Below are positions 59,129 to 64,000 of a stretch of DNA of 64,000 nucleotides, one piece after another. Origin of the DNA: Paludibacterium sp. (GTDB lineage Bacteria; Pseudomonadota; Gammaproteobacteria; Burkholderiales; Chromobacteriaceae); assembly GCF_019232825.1 (NCBI RefSeq), contig NZ_JAFAND010000092.1, positions 30,642 through 94,641 of the forward strand, written 5' to 3'. Position 1 is the first letter of the stretch; the number at the start of each line of letters is the position of its first letter. A model generated the notes under the pieces. It was not told the origin of the DNA, did not search any database, and saw only the letters and a list, made by a program, of their open reading frames with translations. Position numbers and translations under genes: made by a program.

Positions 59129-60436
59129 ATGCGGCAAACCGTACACGACTTCATTGCCATTGGGCTCGGGCCCTTCAATCTGAGCCTGGCATGTCTTGCC
59201 GAGCCGGTGGATGGGCTCGACGGGGTGTTTCTCGAACAGCGCGCCGGCTTTGACTGGCATCCGGGCATGCTGCTCGAAGGCGCCGGCATGCAGACCCCGT
59301 TTTTGGCCGATCTGGTCACGTTGGCCGACCCGACCAGCCGCTTCAGCTTTCTCAACTACCTGAAACAGCAAGGACGGCTCTACCCGTTCTATATCCGCGA
59401 GAATTTCTTTGCGTTGCGCGCGGAGTTCAACGACTACTGCCAATGGGCGGCGCGGCAGTTGCCGACGCTCTATTTCCACCGCCGCGTCGAACGCGTGCGC
59501 TGGCACAACGGCGTCTATCGCCTGAGCGTGCGCCATGGCGAGGAAAGCGAAACGTGGCAAGCGCGCCGTCTGGTGCTCGGCACCGGCACGCAGCCCGCTT
59601 TGCCGCCTTGCTGCGAGGGGCAGGGCGAGCGGGTGGTGCATAGCGCCGACTACCTGGCCAATAAACTACGGCTGCAGATGCAGCCATCGATCACCGTCCT
59701 CGGCAGCGGGCAAAGCGCCGCCGAGATCTATCTCGACCTGTTGCGCGACATCGACCGCTACGGCTACCGGCTCGACTGGATCACGCGCTCGCCGCGCTTT
59801 TTCCCGCTCGAGTACACCAAGCTGACGCTGGAGATGACTTCGCCGGACTACATCGATTATTTCCACGCGTTGACAGGCTCGCGGCGCGACCGGCTGATCG
59901 ACAGCCAGGACGGCCTGTACAAGGGCATCAATCGCGCGTTGATCGACCGGATTTACGAGGTGCTGTACCAGAAGCGCCTGCAGGGCATCGACCGTATCCG
60001 GCTGCTGACCAATACCTCGCTGAATGATTGCCGCGCCGGGCGGGACGGACTGACGCTGACATTGACCCAGACCGAGCAGCAACAGACCTTCCGCCTGGAC
60101 ACCGCCAGCCTGGTTGCCGCCACCGGCTATGCCTACCGCCCGCCCGCCTGGCTATCGGGCATCGAGCGCCGGCTGCGGCGCGACGACCGTGGCCGGCTCG
60201 ACCTCACGCGTGATTACGCGGTGGATGTCACGGGACGGGAAGTCTTCGTGCAGAACGTCGGGCTGCATACCCATGGTCTGGCGACGCCGGACCTGGGCAT
60301 GGCCTGCTATCGCAACACCTGCCTGTTGCGCGCGCTGACCGGACGCGAGATCTATCCGGTCGAAACCCGCATCGCCTTCCAGACCTTTGGTGTGCCAAGC
60401 GAGCTACTGCCGCAAGGCCACGCCTGCCCAGTATGA
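59129..60436 (+). CDS. Lysine/ornithine/diamine N-monooxygenase (IucD/AlcA family)
   Basis: VHDFIAIGLGPFNLSLACLAEP...LEQRAGFDWHPGMLLEGAGMQTPFLADLVTLADPTSRFSFLNYLK. Confidence 0.95.
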   Translation: MRQTVHDFIAIGLGPFNLSLACLAEPVDGLDGVFLEQRAGFDWHPGMLLEGAGMQTPFLADLVTLADPTSRFSFLNYLKQQGRLYPFYIRENFFALRAEFNDYCQWAARQLPTLYFHRRVERVRWHNGVYRLSVRHGEESETWQARRLVLGTGTQPALPPCCEGQGERVVHSADYLANKLRLQMQPSITVLGSGQSAAEIYLDLLRDIDRYGYRLDWITRSPRFFPLEYTKLTLEMTSPDYIDYFHALTGSRRDRLIDSQDGLYKGINRALIDRIYEVLYQKRLQGIDRIRLLTNTSLNDCRAGRDGLTLTLTQTEQQQTFRLDTASLVAATGYAYRPPAWLSGIERRLRRDDRGRLDLTRDYAVDVTGREVFVQNVGLHTHGLATPDLGMACYRNTCLLRALTGREIYPVETRIAFQTFGVPSELLPQGHACPV

Positions 60437-60446
60437 GGAGTCCACC

Positions 60447-61037
60447 ATGAAACCTGACGATCTGCCGTCCGCCGGCACGGTGTTTGTCCATGACGTGCCG
60501 GGTATCGGCCGCTTTTCTCTGCGCCAGCTCGACTTGATGCGCGACGTGACCTTGCTTCACCGCTGGCTGACCGGCGCGCACGCGGTCTTTTGGGGCATGC
60601 AGACCGCCACGCCGGAGGCGGTGGCGGATTATTTCCGGCGGCTGGACGAGAACCGGCACGCGCAGGCGCTGATCGGCTGCTGCGCCGGCCTGCCGGTTTT
60701 CTTGCTGGAAACCTATGATCCGCGCCACGACCCGCTCGCCGCGCATTACGAGGCGCAGCCTGGCGACAAGGGCATGCATTTCTTGACCGCGCCGCCCGAG
60801 CGGCCGGTGCATGGGTTTACCCGTGCCGTGATGGGCGTCATTCAGGCTTGGCTGTTCAGCGACCCGGGCGTGCGCCGCATCGTGGTCGAGCCTGCGGTCG
60901 CCAACGACAAGATCCACCCGATCAATCTCGATGCCGGCTTCGTCTACCAATGCCAGATCGACCTGCCCGGCAAACGCGCCTGGCTCGCCTTCTGCCGCCG
61001 TGAAGACTTTGCCGCGCAGGCGGAGGCCCGCCGATGA
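60447..61037 (+). CDS. Siderophore biosynthesis acyltransferase (GNAT; IucB/AlcB family)
   Basis: FSLRQLDLMRDVTLLHRWLTGAHAVFWGMQ; VVEPAVANDKIHPINLDAGFVYQCQIDLPGKRAWLAFCRREDF. Confidence 0.93.
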   Translation: MKPDDLPSAGTVFVHDVPGIGRFSLRQLDLMRDVTLLHRWLTGAHAVFWGMQTATPEAVADYFRRLDENRHAQALIGCCAGLPVFLLETYDPRHDPLAAHYEAQPGDKGMHFLTAPPERPVHGFTRAVMGVIQAWLFSDPGVRRIVVEPAVANDKIHPINLDAGFVYQCQIDLPGKRAWLAFCRREDFAAQAEARR

Positions 61038-62842
61038 ATTTTCCTCTCCACCGATCGAGCGCGCCGCTGGCGCACCTGACCCCCGCGCTATGGCGGCGCG
61101 CCAATCGCCACCTGCTTGCCAAAGCGATTGCCGAATTCAGCCACGAACTGCTGCTTGCCCCGCAGGCGGTCAGCCGCGGCGAAGGCTGGGCCCTGTACCG
61201 GCTGGAGACGCCGCAAAGCGAATACCGTTTTCCGGCACGCCGGCTGGCGCTGGATCATTGGCTGATCGACGCCGCGCGCATCGAGCGCCGGGTCGGCGAC
61301 GCGCCGGCTGAGCCTGACGCGCTGGCTTTCATTGTCGAATGCCGCGACCTGCTGGGTTTGTCGCAAGACGTGCTGCCGGTCTATCTCGATGAAATCAGCA
61401 GTACGCTTTATGGCGCCGCCTTCAAGCTACAGCGCGAACGTTTGCCGGCGCCGGCGCTGGCGCTGGCCGATTATCAGGCGCTGGAAAGCGGCATGACCGA
61501 AGGCCACCCGGTGTTCGTCGCCAACAACGGCCGCATCGGCTTTAGCGACCGCGACTATGCCGCGTGGGCGCCCGAGTGCGGCAAGGCCACGCCGATCATC
61601 TGGCTCGCCGCCACGAAGCGCTTGGCCGAATTTAGTCATGTCGACGGCTTGGACCACGCGCGCCTTATGCGCGAGGAACTGGGCGAGGGGACCGTGGCGC
61701 GCTTCGAAGCGGTGCTGGCCGCACAAGGCCTCGACCCGGCGGACTATTGGTTCCTGCCCGTTCACCCGTGGCAATGGCATCACCGCCTGGCGATGGCGTT
61801 CGCCGCCGATCTTGCCGAGGCGCGGCTGGTGTTCCTGGGGCAGAGCGAGGACCTGTACGCGCCGCAACAATCGGTGCGTACGCTGTATAACTTGAGCCGT
61901 CCCGACCGGCGCTACGTCAAAACCGCGCTGTCGATCCTCAATATGGGCTTCATGCGCGGCTTGTCGCCGTACTACATGTCCGGCACGCCGGCGATCAATC
62001 AGTGGCTCCATGCGCTGATTCACAACGACGCCACGCTGTGCGCCTGCGGTTTCGACATCCTGCGCGAGGAGGCGGCCATCGGCTATCGCCAGCCGTACTA
62101 CGAGGCGGCACTGGCCGGCAACGGTCCGCACAAAAAACAGCTTGCCGCCCTGTGGCGCGAAAGTCCCGCCAGCCGGCTCGGGCCCGGCGAGCGGCTGATG
62201 ACGATGGCGGCGTTGCTGCACATCGACGCCGATGGCCTGGCATTGTTGCCCTCGCTGATCTACGCCTCGGGCTTGTCCACCGAGGCCTGGCTGCGCCGCT
62301 ATCTGGAGGCCTACCTGCGTCCTTTGCTGCATTGCTTCTATCAATACGATCTGGTGTTCATGCCGCACGGCGAGAACTTGATTTTGATCCTCGACCGCCA
62401 TATGCCGGCGCGGGTGTTGATGAAGGACATCGCCGAGGAGATCGGCCTGGTCGACCGCGCCAACGCGCCGCCCGGCGCCATGGAGCGCATCTACACCCAT
62501 GTGCCCGACGAACTGCGTACCTTGTGGCTGTTGACCGACGTGTTCGATTGCTTCTTTCGCTTCTTGGCCGCCATCTTGCACGAGCAGGGGCATTTCCCCG
62601 AGACGCTGTTCTGGGCCGAGGTCGCCGGCTGCGTGCAGCGCTATCAGGCGGACACGCCGCACTTGGCGGACAAGTTCGCCCGCTACGACTTGTTCGCGCC
62701 GACCTTCACCCGCTCGTGCCTCAACCGGCTGCAACTGGCCAACAACCGTCAAATGGTCAACCTGGCCGATCCGTCGCAGGGCCTGCAATTCCACGGCACG
62801 CTCGAGAATCCGATCGCGCGTTTTCGGCCGGGCGCCGCGTGA
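61034..62842 (+). CDS. IucA/IucC family NRPS-independent siderophore synthetase (AlcC-like)
   Basis: EGHPVFVANNGRIGFSDRDYAAWAPE; FLPVHPWQWHHRL; LVFMPHGENLILIL. Confidence 0.96.
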   Translation: MNFPLHRSSAPLAHLTPALWRRANRHLLAKAIAEFSHELLLAPQAVSRGEGWALYRLETPQSEYRFPARRLALDHWLIDAARIERRVGDAPAEPDALAFIVECRDLLGLSQDVLPVYLDEISSTLYGAAFKLQRERLPAPALALADYQALESGMTEGHPVFVANNGRIGFSDRDYAAWAPECGKATPIIWLAATKRLAEFSHVDGLDHARLMREELGEGTVARFEAVLAAQGLDPADYWFLPVHPWQWHHRLAMAFAADLAEARLVFLGQSEDLYAPQQSVRTLYNLSRPDRRYVKTALSILNMGFMRGLSPYYMSGTPAINQWLHALIHNDATLCACGFDILREEAAIGYRQPYYEAALAGNGPHKKQLAALWRESPASRLGPGERLMTMAALLHIDADGLALLPSLIYASGLSTEAWLRRYLEAYLRPLLHCFYQYDLVFMPHGENLILILDRHMPARVLMKDIAEEIGLVDRANAPPGAMERIYTHVPDELRTLWLLTDVFDCFFRFLAAILHEQGHFPETLFWAEVAGCVQRYQADTPHLADKFARYDLFAPTFTRSCLNRLQLANNRQMVNLADPSQGLQFHGTLENPIARFRPGAA

Positions 62843-63579
62843 TGCGCCTGGGCTATCTGCTGCGCGAGGTGGCCAACGCGCAGCCCGGGCTGGTCGGGCA
62901 GGTCGGCGCGCCGTCGCCGGAACTGATCGTCGCCGGCGGCGCGCCGGCGACGCTCTCGCGGCTTGTCGGCTATTGGCGCGAGGCGCACCCCGAGGCTGGC
63001 CCGCTGTACTGGGCCAGCCGCAGCTGGACCATGCTGATCTGGCAGCCGCTCTATCTGTTGGTCTGGGCCACGCACCGCTGCAAGGCAGTGCCACGGCTTG
63101 CCGGCATGGCGCAGCGTGTCGACGGCGGGCGGGTGTCGGGTTTCGTGCTCGGCGCGCATCATCCGCTGGACGAGGCGCGGCTCGATGCCCGCATCATGGC
63201 CGCCGGCGTCGAGGCGCGCGCGTTGTGTCCGCAACTGTTGGCCGATCTCGGCCTGCAGATTCGGCTTCATCCGAAGATGGCCGGTCGGCTGCAGGCCGAC
63301 TGCTTGTTGGCCGCGCTGCTGGCGGTGGCGCGCAGCCGGCCAGAATGGACGCCGGAATACGTGTGCGGATTGGCCGGCGACTGGCTCGCGGCCGCCGGCC
63401 TGGCCGGGCAGAGCGGTCTTTGCCGGTTCGGCCTGCCGGGTGGCGGCCTGGGCCTGGGCTTGGAACGCCGGGTGTGTTGTCAGCATTTCCGCCGCGCCGA
63501 TGGCGTACTGTGCAGCAGCTGCCCTAGATGGACGGCGCCGGAACGCGAGGCGCGCTTGCGCGAGGAGTGGCTATGTTGA
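62842..63579 (+). CDS. Siderophore-iron reductase, FhuF-like [2Fe-2S] protein
   Basis: C-terminal VCCQHFRRADGVLCSSCPR (C-C-x10-C-x2-C); starts in overlap with synthetase stop. Confidence 0.85.
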   Translation: MRLGYLLREVANAQPGLVGQVGAPSPELIVAGGAPATLSRLVGYWREAHPEAGPLYWASRSWTMLIWQPLYLLVWATHRCKAVPRLAGMAQRVDGGRVSGFVLGAHHPLDEARLDARIMAAGVEARALCPQLLADLGLQIRLHPKMAGRLQADCLLAALLAVARSRPEWTPEYVCGLAGDWLAAAGLAGQSGLCRFGLPGGGLGLGLERRVCCQHFRRADGVLCSSCPRWTAPEREARLREEWLC

Positions 63580-64000
63580 CGCTTGACGCCGTGCGGGTTG
63601 CCCACGGCCGGCGCATGGTGCTCGACGTGCCCGCGCTGGCCATCGATCCGTGCCGGCTGACGGTGATCCTGGGTCATAACGGCTCCGGCAAGTCGACTTT
63701 GTTGCGGCTCCTGGCGCGCCAGGCCACGCCGACCCGCGGCCGGATCGTGCTCGACGGCAAGCTGTTGGCTAGCTATGGCGCGCGCGAATTGGCGCGCCGG
63801 CTCGCGTTTCTGCCGCAGCAACTGCCTGCGGCCCAAGGCTTGACCGTGCGCGAGCTCGCCGCACTCGGGCGTTATCCTTGGCGTGGCCTGCTCGGCCGCT
63901 GGCGGTCCGCCGACCTCGCCGCGGTCGACGCCGCCATGCGGGCGGTGGATATCGCGCATCTGGCCGATTGCGACAGCGACACTTTGTCTGGCGGCGAGCG
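63573..64000 (+). CDS. Iron-siderophore ABC transporter ATP-binding protein (FhuC/FepC-like; truncated at window edge)
   Basis: MLTLDAVRVAHGRRMVLDVPALAIDPCRLTVILGHNGSGKSTLLRLLARQATPTRGRIVLDG...LSGGE (Walker A, ABC signature). Confidence 0.93.
   Translation, partial: MLTLDAVRVAHGRRMVLDVPALAIDPCRLTVILGHNGSGKSTLLRLLARQATPTRGRIVLDGKLLASYGARELARRLAFLPQQLPAAQGLTVRELAALGRYPWRGLLGRWRSADLAAVDAAMRAVDIAHLADCDSDTLSGGE

Noticed and set aside
61427-63094. 555-aa antisense ORF over the siderophore synthetase
   Set aside because: Shadow ORF with no recognisable domain; the plus-strand frame has clear IucA/C motifs
1-64000. Prophage or integrative element carrying an integrase
   Set aside because: No phage structural genes or integrases seen; mobile content is limited to the IS3 remnant, the IS200/IS605 element and small accessory insertions

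Overview
A ~64 kb GC-rich window of a betaproteobacterial (Neisseriales-like) chromosome. Most of it is housekeeping: rpmF-plsX-fabH-fabD-fabG-acpP-fabF, pabB/pabC/tyrA/aroA, cmk-rpsA-ihfB-lapA-lapB-pyrF-ugd-hldE1-hldD-cysM-zapE, metG, murI and apbC. Accessory content: a glutamate mutase locus at the left edge; a decayed IS3-family element between two small secreted-protein genes; a HicAB module bracketed by a 30-bp perfect repeat that duplicates the terminator of an adjacent tRNA-Ser(CGA); an IS200/IS605 element with divergent tnpA/tnpB; an AT-rich methyltransferase gene; two tandem BLUF-type photoreceptor genes upstream of an HD-GYP gene; a YhcG/DUF1016 nuclease gene; and a dihydroxamate-type siderophore locus with its own TonB/ExbB/ExbD, running off the right edge. 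Best leads: (1) the BLUF pair, where one copy keeps the flavin-site Tyr and the other has Phe there, with shared C-terminal extensions, similar upstream palindromes and a downstream HD-GYP gene; (2) the IS200/IS605 TnpA, which appears to have lost its catalytic Tyr by an in-frame codon deletion while TnpB keeps all its expected motifs; (3) the HicAB cassette between duplicated tRNA terminators. All calls come from reading the sequence and supplied ORFs; no database search was run.
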